The notes under the pieces: generated by a model
The model's database searches: none
What the model was told of the DNA's origin: nothing
Seen by the model: only the letters and a program-made list of their open reading frames with translations
Position numbers and translations under genes: made by a program
Assembly: GCA_026129255.1 (NCBI GenBank)
Contig: JAHCIJ010000001.1
Location: forward strand, 558,001-622,000
DNA from: Anaerolineales bacterium
GTDB taxonomy: Bacteria > Chloroflexota > Anaerolineae > Anaerolineales > UBA11579
Length of the DNA stretch: 64,000 nt
Direction of reading: 5' to 3'
Shown here: piece by piece, positions 1 to 7,936 of the stretch
Numbering within the stretch: position 1 is the stretch's first letter
How the letters are laid out: each line of letters starts with the position of its first letter

Positions 1-426
1 ATCAACGTCGTCATCGTTGGCCTCATTGGCGGCATGGCGGTCGGCCTGCAGGGACCGCTGTCTGGCGCCATCAGCCAGCGGGTCGGTCCGATGGGCAGCA
101 GCCTCATCATCCACGTTGGCGGGGCGCTTATCACTGCCGCCGTGATCCTATTTGTGGGTGGCGTGAATTGGCAAGGCTTCAAAGGCATGCCAGCTCCATA
201 TTTCCTGGCTGGGCTATTTGGTGTCATTCTGTATCTCACGTTCTCCTACACCTTGCCGCGCGCTGGGGTGGGGGTCACTACCGCGTTGCTCATCCTGGCC
301 CAGATGGGCATGGGATTGCTGATCGACCATAATGGCTGGATGGGCGTGCCCGTCAATCCCATCAACGCCTCCCGCGTGCTGGGCGCCGGCGCCATCCTGC
401 TCGGCGCGTTCCTGGTTACCAAATGA
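1..426 (+). CDS. DMT-family transporter, YdcZ/DUF606 type (5' end cut by window)
   Basis: The reading frame is open from base 1, so the start lies upstream of the window; the visible part is about 141 residues. It has four or so hydrophobic helices with small residues, including GGMAVGLQGPLSG near the left edge and GVGVTTALLILAQMGMGLLID toward the end, a pattern typical of the DUF606/YdcZ inner-membrane proteins of the drug/metabolite transporter superfamily. The substrate is unknown. The stop codon overlaps the start of the RidA gene (ATGA), so the two are probably co-translated. Confidence 0.75.
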   Translation: MNVVIVGLIGGMAVGLQGPLSGAISQRVGPMGSSLIIHVGGALITAAVILFVGGVNWQGFKGMPAPYFLAGLFGVILYLTFSYTLPRAGVGVTTALLILAQMGMGLLIDHNGWMGVPVNPINASRVLGAGAILLGAFLVTK

Positions 427-827
427 CCCACGAGAGCATTCACCCGCCGGAGCTATTCGACGCTCGCCGCTCTGGCTTTGCGCAGGTCGTCGTAGCCGAG
501 GGACAGCGTACCGTCTACCTTTCCGGCCAGGTGGCCTGGGGGTCGGAGCGCGCCATCGTGGGTGTGGGTGACTTTCCCGCCCAGATAGACGAAGCCTTCA
601 AGAACGTGCAGCGCGCCATGCAGGCGGCGGGCGGCTCACTGGCCGATGTGGTCTCGCTGCGCATCTACATCGTGCAGGCGCACATGGCAGAGAATGCCGC
701 CGTGCGCGATGCGCTGCTCAGATACTTTCCGGGCGAGCATCCTCCCGCCAGCACTTGGATCGGCGTCGCTGGCCTGGCGCATCCTGATTTTCTTGTGGAG
801 ATCGAGGCGATAGCAGCCTTGGGGTAA
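423..827 (+). CDS. RidA family (YjgF/UK114) protein
   Basis: A 134-residue protein of the usual RidA size. It contains the family pattern VYLSGQVAW near residue 30, a middle segment QIDEAFKNVQRAMQAAGGSLADVV, and the C-terminal block GVAGLAHPDFLVEIEAIA. Family members hydrolyse reactive enamine/imine intermediates or act in related detoxification and catabolic steps. The usual late Arg of the enamine deaminase pocket is not obvious in GLAHPDFLVEIE, so deaminase activity is uncertain. The start codon overlaps the upstream transporter stop by four bases. Confidence 0.8.
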   Translation: MTHESIHPPELFDARRSGFAQVVVAEGQRTVYLSGQVAWGSERAIVGVGDFPAQIDEAFKNVQRAMQAAGGSLADVVSLRIYIVQAHMAENAAVRDALLRYFPGEHPPASTWIGVAGLAHPDFLVEIEAIAALG

Positions 828-842
828 CGGCTTGGTGAAGTT

Positions 843-896
843 GACCAACTGACCAACCAACCAGTCGACTAGTCGACTGGTCAGTTGGTCAGTTGG
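843..896. repeat. Long imperfect palindrome after ridA-like gene (family D)
   Basis: The arms match at about 23 of 25 positions and meet at the core CCAGTCGACTAGTCGACTGG (861-880). It starts 15 bases after a stop codon and has no T-run. A second palindrome with the same ACCAGTCGACTGGT core but different flanks, still self-complementary, lies at 12566-12613. Confidence 0.8.
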
Positions 897-1002
897 ATCC
901 ATAGAAACTCCCTTGCGCCCCAGCTGCCCTATACGCCCAGTGTGCTGCATCTAGCGCCAGGTAAGGTGACCAATTGGCTAGCAGCACAAGCGCTCAAGCC
1001 CG

Positions 1003-1008
1003 TATAAT
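1003..1008 (+). promoter_or_regulatory. -10 box for slipin gene
   Basis: A perfect TATAAT lies 35 bases before the GTG start; no good -35 box is visible. This gene has a normal leader with a GGAGG ribosome-binding site at 1034-1038. Confidence 0.5.
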
Positions 1009-1042
1009 TAATTGATGCATAAAACGCCTACTTGGAGGAAAA

Positions 1043-1825
1043 GTGAACATGGTCGAATTTCTCTTTAGCTCTGGCGCCTGTGTTTTGGGCTTAGCCATTC
1101 TGTTTCTCTTCTACATTATCACCCGTGGCATTCGCCTTATCTACGAATACGAGCGCGGTGTTGTCTTCACCCTCGGCAAGTACGGTGGTATCCGCGAGCC
1201 GGGGCTCACCCTCATCGTGCCCATCATCCAAGGCTTGCGCAAGGTCGATATGCGCATCAAAACTGCCGATATTCCCCGCCAGGAAGTGATGACCAAGGAC
1301 AACATCCCTATGTTGGTCAACGCGGTGGTCTACTTCAAAGTGATGGATCCCGAAGCGGTCATCATCAAGATCGAGGATCATGTCTTCGCTGTGCGCCAGT
1401 ACACCCAGGCCGCGCTGCGTGACGTCATCGGTAATAGCGAGATGGATGCCGTGCTCACCGAGCGCGAGCAGATCGCCGAGTCGATCAAGACCATCGTCGA
1501 TGCCGAGACCAGCGGCTGGGGCGTGGATGTGGAAGCCATCAAGATCCAGGAAGTCGAGCTGCCCGCCGAGATGAAGCGCGCCATGGCCAAGCAGGCCGAG
1601 GCTGAGCGCGAACGCCGCGCCATGATCATCGCCTCGCAGGGTGAGCTAACCGCCTCCGAGAACCTCAGCCAGGCCGCCGAGCAGCTGGCCAAGAGCCCAG
1701 GCGCCTTGCACCTGCGCACGCTGCAGACCATCCGAGACATCGCCTCTGACCCATCTGAGAAGATTGTACTCTTCATGCCCTCAGACCTGGGTGAGGTGGC
1801 CGCCAAGCTCACCGGCAAGAAGTAG
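1043..1825 (+). CDS. Slipin / SPFH-domain membrane protein (stomatin-like)
   Basis: A 260-residue stomatin-type protein. One N-terminal membrane helix (about residues 5-25) is followed by the IRLIYEYERGVVFTLGKY entry into the SPFH/Band 7 domain. It continues with the family blocks EVMTKDNIPMLVNAVVYFKV and ALRDVIGNSEMDAVLTER, and a C-terminal Ala/Glu-rich coiled coil (EMKRAMAKQAEAERERRAMI). Slipins organise membrane microdomains and are often next to a NfeD protein, which is absent here. GTG at 1043 or ATG at 1049 could start translation; GGAGG lies at 1034-1038. Confidence 0.93.
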   Translation: MNMVEFLFSSGACVLGLAILFLFYIITRGIRLIYEYERGVVFTLGKYGGIREPGLTLIVPIIQGLRKVDMRIKTADIPRQEVMTKDNIPMLVNAVVYFKVMDPEAVIIKIEDHVFAVRQYTQAALRDVIGNSEMDAVLTEREQIAESIKTIVDAETSGWGVDVEAIKIQEVELPAEMKRAMAKQAEAERERRAMIIASQGELTASENLSQAAEQLAKSPGALHLRTLQTIRDIASDPSEKIVLFMPSDLGEVAAKLTGKK

Positions 1826-1827
1826 CC

Positions 1828-2505
1828 TTGGCTGCACGCAAGCTCGATCACCGCACGCGCTACCTGCAGATCGCGTTCAACTACGATCTGTCCATGGCGA
1901 TGAGCGTGATCCCTAAGCTGCCGCGCAGCGAGCGCATCCTCATCGAGGCGGGCACGCCTTTCATCAAGCGTGAAGGCATGCGCGGTGTGCGCAGCATCCG
2001 CAGCCTGTGGCCCGGCCACCTGGTGGCCGATATCAAGACCAGCGATGGCGCCGCGGGCGAGGTGGAGATGGTGCGTTCAGCTGGCGCAGACGCCATCACG
2101 GTGCTGGGCAATGCGCCCACCGAGACGCTGGACCTGTTCGTCAAGCAGTGTGATGAGCAGAACCTGATCTCCATGGTGGACCTGCTCGGCGTGAACGACC
2201 CGCTGGATGTGCTGCGCCCCATGCGCACGCCACCGGACGTGCTGGTGCTGCATAAGGGCCGTGATGAGGAGAAGACGCGCGGCAAGGTGATCGAATACCG
2301 CCACGTGAACCGCATCCGCAGTAAGTTTGACGTCAGCATTGCGGCGGCTGGCGGCGTGGACCTGGATCAGGCGCGCAGTGCCATCTTCAACGGTGCCAAC
2401 ATTATCGTCGTCAACCTGGTGCGCCCTGGCGACCCCTGGCAAGGTATTTCCACCAACGAGGACATCGGCGCTATCGCCCGCAAATTCCTCCTGACTATCG
2501 AGTAA
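1828..2505 (+). CDS. OMP-decarboxylase superfamily protein, HPS/KGPDC-like
   Basis: A 225-residue TIM-barrel protein resembling 3-hexulose-6-phosphate synthase and 3-keto-L-gulonate-6-phosphate decarboxylase. It shows the metal/phosphate-site blocks IEAGTPFIKREG (Glu40) and DIKTSD (Asp68, Lys70, Asp73, the DxKxxD signature), AGADAITVLG, and a late AAAGGVD glycine loop. The first family Asp (ALD) is replaced by Asn18 in QIAFN, so the reaction may differ. Translation probably starts at TTG two bases after the slipin stop. No 6-phospho-3-hexuloisomerase partner is present, so a ribulose-monophosphate role is not supported by context. Confidence 0.75.
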   Translation: MAARKLDHRTRYLQIAFNYDLSMAMSVIPKLPRSERILIEAGTPFIKREGMRGVRSIRSLWPGHLVADIKTSDGAAGEVEMVRSAGADAITVLGNAPTETLDLFVKQCDEQNLISMVDLLGVNDPLDVLRPMRTPPDVLVLHKGRDEEKTRGKVIEYRHVNRIRSKFDVSIAAAGGVDLDQARSAIFNGANIIVVNLVRPGDPWQGISTNEDIGAIARKFLLTIE

Positions 2506-2559
2506 GCGCAGGGATAAGGGGTGAAGAGCAAGGATGAAGGATAAGGGATGAAGGATGAA

Positions 2560-2589
2560 AGAGTCTCCGGTAATGGAGGCTCTTTTTTT
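2560..2589 (+). terminator. Rho-independent terminator
   Basis: The stem GAGTCTCC/GGAGGCTC with loop GGTAAT is followed by seven T residues. It lies 55 bases after the HPS-like gene and ends the slipin operon. Confidence 0.85.
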
Positions 2590-2854
2590 CGCAGCCGTGT
2601 CGCCCTGAGCGTAGCGAAAGGCAACTACTGACCCTGTGTCTATAGTCCACATTGTGGGCGGATTGCTTCGCTTCGCTCGCAATGACAGTCGGTGGGGTGC
2701 AAGTACTCCTGCTTGTCATTCCGAACGAGCCTTAGCGAAGGGAACCTCGCTCACTCCGTTTGATGTCACTCCGAGCAAAATAATGGCGAGGAGCGCGTGG
2801 AGAAGCGTTGCTCGGCGTAGCCGAGTAGCTTCTCCAAAGTGCAGCGAAGCTGCA
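2590..2854. repeat. Gene-free gap filled with dispersed repeats
   Basis: No credible gene. The stretch holds a GCCCTGAGC...GCGAAAGGC element (2600-2626), a palindromic GATTGCTTCG...CGCAATGAC element (2661-2686), a GTCATTCCGA...GCGAAGGGAACC element (2714-2746) and a hairpin GGAGAAGCG...TAGCTTCTCC with inner CTCGGCGTAGCCGAG (2799-2835). All four types recur elsewhere in the window. Confidence 0.75.
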
Positions 2855-5698
2855 CTAACTGCCCAACCACTGCGCCGCCGCCCGCGGCAGGTCTGCCAGG
2901 CGGCCCTTGCGCAGCGTGCAGGGTGGCAGCGAATCGATGAACAGCGCGCCGTATTGCTTCGTGAGCAGACGGCGGTCAAAGATCGCCACCACGCCGCGGT
3001 CGTACTGTGTACGGATCAGGCGGCCAAACCCCTGGCGGAAGCGCAGGATCGCCTCCGGCACCTGGTACTCGTAAAAAGGACTCTCAAAAGTTTCCGAGCG
3101 CGCTGCCACCAGCGGGTCACTCGGCACGTCAAAGGGCAGGCGCACGATCGCCACCACCGAGAGGGCGTCGCCAGGGATGTCCACTCCCTCCCAGAAAGCG
3201 CGCGTCCCCAGCAGCACCGCTGCCGTGCTGCTCTTGAAATTCTCCAGCAGGGCGTGGGGCGATGCGCCCTCGCCCTGCTCGTAGACTTCGATGCCTGCCT
3301 GGCGCAGCGGCCCGGCAATGGCGCGCGAGGTTCGCCGCAGCTGCTCGTACGAGGTGAACAACGCCAGCATGCGCCCGTTGGCCGCCTTGCCCAGCTCGAT
3401 CAGCCCGCGCTCCACATGTGCCTGGTAGGCGTACCGCTCGGCCGGCTCGGGCATATCGTCCACAAGATATAGCATCGCCGCGCTCTCGTAGTCGAAGGGC
3501 GAACCTAGCGCCAGCTCTTCGGCCTCGATGGCATGCAAGCGGCGCTTGATGTAATCAAACTCGCCCGCTGCCGTGAGCGTAGCTGAGGTGAGGATGGCGC
3601 TGGTCTTTTTGTGCCAGATGTGCTCTTCCATCAACTCGCCCACGTGCAGCGGGGCCGCATTCAGCACCACGGTCTGGCGCTGCGGGTTGAGCTCCACCCA
3701 ATACACAATGTCTGGCCGCGGCTCAAACACTAGCGCCTGCAGCTGCTTGTTGAGATCGCTCAGGCTGCGGTAGCTGTTGCCGATGTTGCCCGCCAGATCC
3801 TCCAACTCTTCTACGCCCTGCGCGCCCAGCTCCTTCATGCCGCGCTGGATCTGCTCGATGGTGCCCAGCAGCGGTTGCAGCAGCAACTGGGCGTCCTCCC
3901 ACGCTGTCTCGACTTGCAGCCAGGCGGGCAGGGTGCGCGTGCCCTCAACAATGCGCTCCTGGTGCGTGTAGTCACCCTGCGGCAGCGCCTCGCGCTGCTC
4001 ATTGATGAATTGCAGCATGGCGGCGAACACACGCGTCAGCAGGTTCTGGAATTGGAAGGCGCGGTCGGTGGCATCTTCCACCAGCGTTTCCAACGCCGCC
4101 CGCTGGCTGGGCTGTAGTGCCTGCTGGCCGACAACCAGCAGGCGGCCCAGCTGCCCGGAGCGGCTGCCGCCCAGTTCCTTGAGCGTACGCTCCACTTCGG
4201 GCTGGGTCAGCCGGAAGCTGAGCGCGCTGGTGGTGGCGGCTTCAATGTGATGAGCCTCGTCGACGATCACATACTGATACTCCGGTAGCACGCGGCTGCC
4301 AGTGGCCACATCCGCCAGCAGCAGCGCGTGATTGACCACCACCAAGTCAGCATCTTCGGCGGCTTGGTAAGCGCGATGGAAGGGGCAAATGCCGCCCATG
4401 CGCACCACGCAAGTTTCGCCCCCGCAGTTCTCATCGGCGGCTGAGATGCGGCTCCACACGGCGCGCTCGCCTGCGCCGTTAAGGTTCAACTCGCCGCGGT
4501 CGCCGGTGTTTGTGCTCTCCAGCCACACCAACACCTTGGCCAGCACGCGCAGCTCCTCGGCGCTCTCTGGGCCGCGGCGGCGTATCGCCATCAGGCGGCG
4601 CGGGCACAAATAGTTATTGCGGCCTTTGAGCACCACAGCTTGCACCGGTTCGCCCAACGCGTGCTGCAGATCAGGAATGTCTTTATAGATCAACTGGTCT
4701 TGCAGATTGATGGTGTTGGTGGAAATCACCACACGGGTATCGTTCTGTCTGGCGAACAGTGCCGCCGGTAACAGATAGGCCATGGATTTGCCGGTGCCGG
4801 TGCCAGCTTCCACCAGCAGATGGTGCCCCTGACTCAGTGCGTCGCCCACTGCGCGCAGCATCTCTACTTGCTGGCTGCGGTGTTCGAAGTTTTCGAAATT
4901 GCTGGCCAGTGCGCCGCCCGGTTGCAGCAGGGCGGCTGCCTCTTCCAGCTCCACTGGCTTAGGCTCTTCGGGTTCACCTCGGCGCGCCGCACCCGCCGCC
5001 GGGCGCTCTGGACGCACAAAGATCGGGCCGCGTGCGCCAAAGCTGCTGCCCGCTGGCACGCTCTCCCCGTTGCGCGCGCCAAAGCTGCTGCCCGCCGGCA
5101 CGCTCTCCCCGCTGCGCTGACGCAGCGCGTAGCGGAAGGCCAGCTCGCCGCCCCAGGCCTGGCTCTCCGCCAGGCGGGCGATCTCGGCCAGCAGCTCGAT
5201 CGGCATCTCCAGCATGCGTTCGTACAGCCTGGCGTATACCGCCTGCGTCACCTTGGCATCATCCAGGGCGCGGTGGGTGGCCGGGTGGGCAATGTTCAGC
5301 TGCTGCCCCAGGGCGCCCAGGTTGTAGCGCCCGGCGCCGGGCATCATCACCGAGGCGATGTCGTAGGTATCGATCGAATCGTTGTAGCGGAAGAGATTGT
5401 GGCGGCGCAGAAAGCTGAGGTCAAAGGAGATGCGCTGCCCTAAAATAGGCGCCTCGCCCACAAACGCGGCCAGTCCCTCGGCCACCTCGCGCATACCCGG
5501 CGCCTGGCGCACCATGTTGTCATTGATGCCGGTCAGCTGTGTGATGAAAGGGGGGATACGCCGCCCAGGGTTGATCAGACTGTGCCATTCACCTTCAATG
5601 CGGTTGCCGTCAAAACGGACTGCCCCGATCTCAATAATGGCGTCTTTTTGCGAATCGATCCCTGTGGTTTCGATGTCCAAGGCAACAATGCTGGGCAT
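2855..5698 (-). CDS. dinG: DinG-type ATP-dependent helicase with DEDDh exonuclease domain
   Basis: A 947-residue fusion. Residues 1-170 form a DnaQ-like exonuclease with DIETTG (Asp8, Glu10), SFD (Asp93) and HRALDD (His142, Asp146/147), so the nuclease site looks intact. A linker (about 195-260) carries two copies of GESVPAGSSFGAR. The XPD-like helicase has Walker A EAGTGTGKS at 298-305, DEAH at 479-482 and four cysteines (365, 424, 429, 437) placed like the Fe-S cluster of XPD/DinG. Expected to unwind DNA 5'-3' in repair. A TATACT box with extended TGT lies six bases before the ATG, so the mRNA may be leaderless. Confidence 0.93.
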   Translation of the reverse strand: MPSIVALDIETTGIDSQKDAIIEIGAVRFDGNRIEGEWHSLINPGRRIPPFITQLTGINDNMVRQAPGMREVAEGLAAFVGEAPILGQRISFDLSFLRRHNLFRYNDSIDTYDIASVMMPGAGRYNLGALGQQLNIAHPATHRALDDAKVTQAVYARLYERMLEMPIELLAEIARLAESQAWGGELAFRYALRQRSGESVPAGSSFGARNGESVPAGSSFGARGPIFVRPERPAAGAARRGEPEEPKPVELEEAAALLQPGGALASNFENFEHRSQQVEMLRAVGDALSQGHHLLVEAGTGTGKSMAYLLPAALFARQNDTRVVISTNTINLQDQLIYKDIPDLQHALGEPVQAVVLKGRNNYLCPRRLMAIRRRGPESAEELRVLAKVLVWLESTNTGDRGELNLNGAGERAVWSRISAADENCGGETCVVRMGGICPFHRAYQAAEDADLVVVNHALLLADVATGSRVLPEYQYVIVDEAHHIEAATTSALSFRLTQPEVERTLKELGGSRSGQLGRLLVVGQQALQPSQRAALETLVEDATDRAFQFQNLLTRVFAAMLQFINEQREALPQGDYTHQERIVEGTRTLPAWLQVETAWEDAQLLLQPLLGTIEQIQRGMKELGAQGVEELEDLAGNIGNSYRSLSDLNKQLQALVFEPRPDIVYWVELNPQRQTVVLNAAPLHVGELMEEHIWHKKTSAILTSATLTAAGEFDYIKRRLHAIEAEELALGSPFDYESAAMLYLVDDMPEPAERYAYQAHVERGLIELGKAANGRMLALFTSYEQLRRTSRAIAGPLRQAGIEVYEQGEGASPHALLENFKSSTAAVLLGTRAFWEGVDIPGDALSVVAIVRLPFDVPSDPLVAARSETFESPFYEYQVPEAILRFRQGFGRLIRTQYDRGVVAIFDRRLLTKQYGALFIDSLPPCTLRKGRLADLPRAAAQWLGS

Positions 5699-5704
5699 TC
5701 AGTC

Positions 5705-5710
5705 AGTATA
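5705..5710 (-). promoter_or_regulatory. Extended -10 box of dinG
   Basis: On the minus strand TGT-TATACT ends six bases before the dinG ATG. No Shine-Dalgarno fits between them, so transcription probably starts at or next to the start codon. Confidence 0.5.
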
Positions 5711-5747
5711 ACATCTGTTCTAATTGCGACGGAGTATTAGGGGAGTG

Positions 5748-5779
5748 TAGAAGCTCGGCGCAGCCGAGTAGCTTCTACA
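5748..5779. repeat. Palindromic repeat between dinG and kimA-like gene (family F)
   Basis: GTAGAAG...CTTCTAC arms enclose CTCGGCGCAGCCGAG. The same structure is seen at 2799-2835, and a related inner stem occurs in the hairpin after the tRNA-Leu gene. Confidence 0.7.
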
Positions 5780-5810
5780 AAGCTGCGCAGCAGCGATATA
5801 ATCCCGCCTC

Positions 5811-5876
5811 ATGTCTGCCGCCGAAAGGGGCCATTGGGTACCCAGACGACAGGTGGAGAAGAGATATGCCCAGTAA
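5811..5876 (+). CDS. Possible 21-residue leader ORF overlapping the kimA-like start
   Basis: An ATG lies eight bases after a TATAAT box (5797-5802), so this short frame would sit at the very 5' end of the transcript. It encodes 21 residues, beginning MSAAERGHWV, and stops 11 bases inside the permease gene. Its last codons cover the permease ribosome-binding site GGAGAAG (5854-5860), so its translation could influence initiation downstream. It is only a candidate; the sequence has no recognisable homology. Confidence 0.35.
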   Translation: MSAAERGHWVPRRQVEKRYAQ

Positions 5877-7848
5877 TTCCGATCGTAAGCTGGCTGAGAT
5901 TGCCAGGCAAGACGATCACATTTCCTATAAAAAGATCGGACACATCCCCAAGCGCGGTATCTGGCACTGGTTCTTTGGCCGGCCGTTGGCTTCTGCTGAC
6001 GCGGGCCACCAAACCATAGGCAAGGCGGTGGGCCTGGCCGTGTTTGCTTCCGACGCGCTTTCGTCCACTGCTTACGCTACTCAAGAGATCCTGGTCATCC
6101 TGGCTCTGGCAGGCATGGGTGCGCTGCACCTTTCCGTGCCGCTTTCGTTCGTCATCGTGGCCTTGTTGCTGGTGGTCACCATCTCCTACGAACAGATCAT
6201 TCATGCGTATCCCAGCGGGGGCGGGGCGTATGTCGTGGCGCGCGAGAACCTGGGCGAGTGGCCCGCGTTGGTCGCCGCCGCCGCGTTGCTGATGGACTAC
6301 GTACTTACCGTGGCCGTCTCCACCTCCTCCGGCGTGGCGCAACTGGTATCCGCTGTGCCCGCCTTGCTGCCCTTCCAGATCGAGATCGCCTTGGTGATGG
6401 TGGCGCTCATTACCTTGGTGAACTTGCGCGGCGTACGCGAATCGGGAGCCGTTTTCTCCGTCCTGGCGTACGCCTTTATCTTGCTGTTGCTAGGCACTCT
6501 GGCTGTTGGCTTTATGAAGTATTTCACTGGTAGCCTGCCAGCACTTGTGGAGCCGCCCGAGATGGAACTGCTTGGCGAAGCATCGCCCATCACCGTATTC
6601 CTGGTCTTGCGTGCCTTTGCCAACGGCACTGCCGCACTCACCGGCATTGAGTCCATCGCTACCGGCATCACCGCGTTCAAGCAGCCCCGCAGCCGCAACG
6701 CAGGCATCACGCTGATCTGGATGGCGGGCATCCTCAGCACACTGTTCATCGGCATTACTTTTCTCAGTCATGAGATTGGCGCGGTGCCTTCGGAGTTTGA
6801 GACTGTGATCTCGCAATTGGTGCGTACGGTGTTTGGCGGCAGAGATTTGCTGTACTACCTCGCTGTGGGCGCCACGACCGCAATTCTGTTCATGGCGGCC
6901 AACACAGCCTTTGCCGGTTTCCCACGCCTCGGTGCCATGGTGGCGGGCGACGGTTTCTTGCCGCGCCAACTCAGCTACCGCGGCAGTCGCCTCGTATATT
7001 CACGCGGTGTTGTGCTGCTGGCGCTGGTGGCCTCACTGCTGATCGTCGTGTTCCGCGCGCGTGTGTCCGGCCTGATCCCCTTGTACGCCATTGGTGTTTT
7101 CTTATCGTTCACCCTGTCGCAAACGGGTATGGCGCGCCGCTGGTGGAAGGTGAGCAAGATCAAGCCGGGTAAGAATAAAAAAGGCACCCGCGCCCTTCAA
7201 ACTGAGGGCGAGGTGCTTGCCTTTGATCGCCATTGGCGCACAAAGATGGCCGTCAATAGCTTCGGCGCGGTGTGCACCGGTGTGGTGATGCTGGTCTTTG
7301 TCATCACTAAATTTCAGGAAGGCGCCTGGCTGGTCTTGCTCCTGCTGCCAGTGCTGATGGCATGCTTCCAGGCGGTGCATCACCATTACAAAGACCTGGC
7401 CAGCCGCCTGACCCTGGAAGGCTTCAAAGTCCCGGCGCCCATCCGGCACCAGAAGGTCATCATGCCCATTTCAGGCGTGCATCGCGGCACCCTCAGTGCC
7501 TTGCGCTACGCGCAATCACTGAGCAAAGATGTGACGGTGTTGCATGTAGCCGTGGATGCTGAGGCTGGTGAGAAGGTCTTGCTGAAGTGGCAGAAATGGG
7601 CGCCGGATGTAAACCTGGTTGTGCTGGGCTCGCCATACCGCCTCCTGCTGGAGCCGATCTTGCGTTATGTGCGCAATGCAGCAGAGCATCGCAAGCCCAA
7701 TGAGATCATTACCGTGGTGGTGCCAGAATTCCTGCCGCGTGTTTGGTGGCACAGTTGGCTGCACACGCGTGCCGCTCAACTGCTGCGCATGCGCCTGCTG
7801 TTCACGGATGGGGTGGTGGTTGTGGAAGTGCCTTACGTGGTCGACTGA
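5866..7848 (+). CDS. APC-superfamily permease, KimA (YdaO)-like potassium transporter
   Basis: A 660-residue protein matching Bacillus KimA from end to end. It has the hallmark FASDALSSTAYATQEIL (about residues 60-77), IIHAYPSGGGAYVVARENLGE, a twelve-helix APC core including GFPRLGAMVAGDGFLPRQLSY and IPLYAIGVFLSFTLSQTGMARRWWK, and a cytosolic C-terminal domain ending LRMRLLFTDGVVVVEVPY. KimA proteins import K+ with high affinity, driven by protons. A GGAGAAG Shine-Dalgarno precedes the ATG. No ydaO/c-di-AMP riboswitch is visible upstream. The alternative is a generic amino acid permease. Confidence 0.82.
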   Translation: MPSNSDRKLAEIARQDDHISYKKIGHIPKRGIWHWFFGRPLASADAGHQTIGKAVGLAVFASDALSSTAYATQEILVILALAGMGALHLSVPLSFVIVALLLVVTISYEQIIHAYPSGGGAYVVARENLGEWPALVAAAALLMDYVLTVAVSTSSGVAQLVSAVPALLPFQIEIALVMVALITLVNLRGVRESGAVFSVLAYAFILLLLGTLAVGFMKYFTGSLPALVEPPEMELLGEASPITVFLVLRAFANGTAALTGIESIATGITAFKQPRSRNAGITLIWMAGILSTLFIGITFLSHEIGAVPSEFETVISQLVRTVFGGRDLLYYLAVGATTAILFMAANTAFAGFPRLGAMVAGDGFLPRQLSYRGSRLVYSRGVVLLALVASLLIVVFRARVSGLIPLYAIGVFLSFTLSQTGMARRWWKVSKIKPGKNKKGTRALQTEGEVLAFDRHWRTKMAVNSFGAVCTGVVMLVFVITKFQEGAWLVLLLLPVLMACFQAVHHHYKDLASRLTLEGFKVPAPIRHQKVIMPISGVHRGTLSALRYAQSLSKDVTVLHVAVDAEAGEKVLLKWQKWAPDVNLVVLGSPYRLLLEPILRYVRNAAEHRKPNEIITVVVPEFLPRVWWHSWLHTRAAQLLRMRLLFTDGVVVVEVPYVVD

Positions 7849-7866
7849 CCCCCGCAGGTCTGTTCT

Positions 7867-7895
7867 GGGCGGGCCGGTCTTAGACCGGCCCCTAC
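7867..7895. repeat. Palindrome GGGCCGGTCT-AGACCGGCCCC (family B)
   Basis: A GC-rich inverted repeat lies between the convergent kimA-like and ctlX-like genes. Related copies are at 19467-19495 and 25436-25464. It could form a strong hairpin in either transcript; there is no T-run. Confidence 0.75.
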
Positions 7896-7936
7896 GGATT
7901 GCAACAGCGCTATAGGATGGTTAAGTTGCGCGGGGT

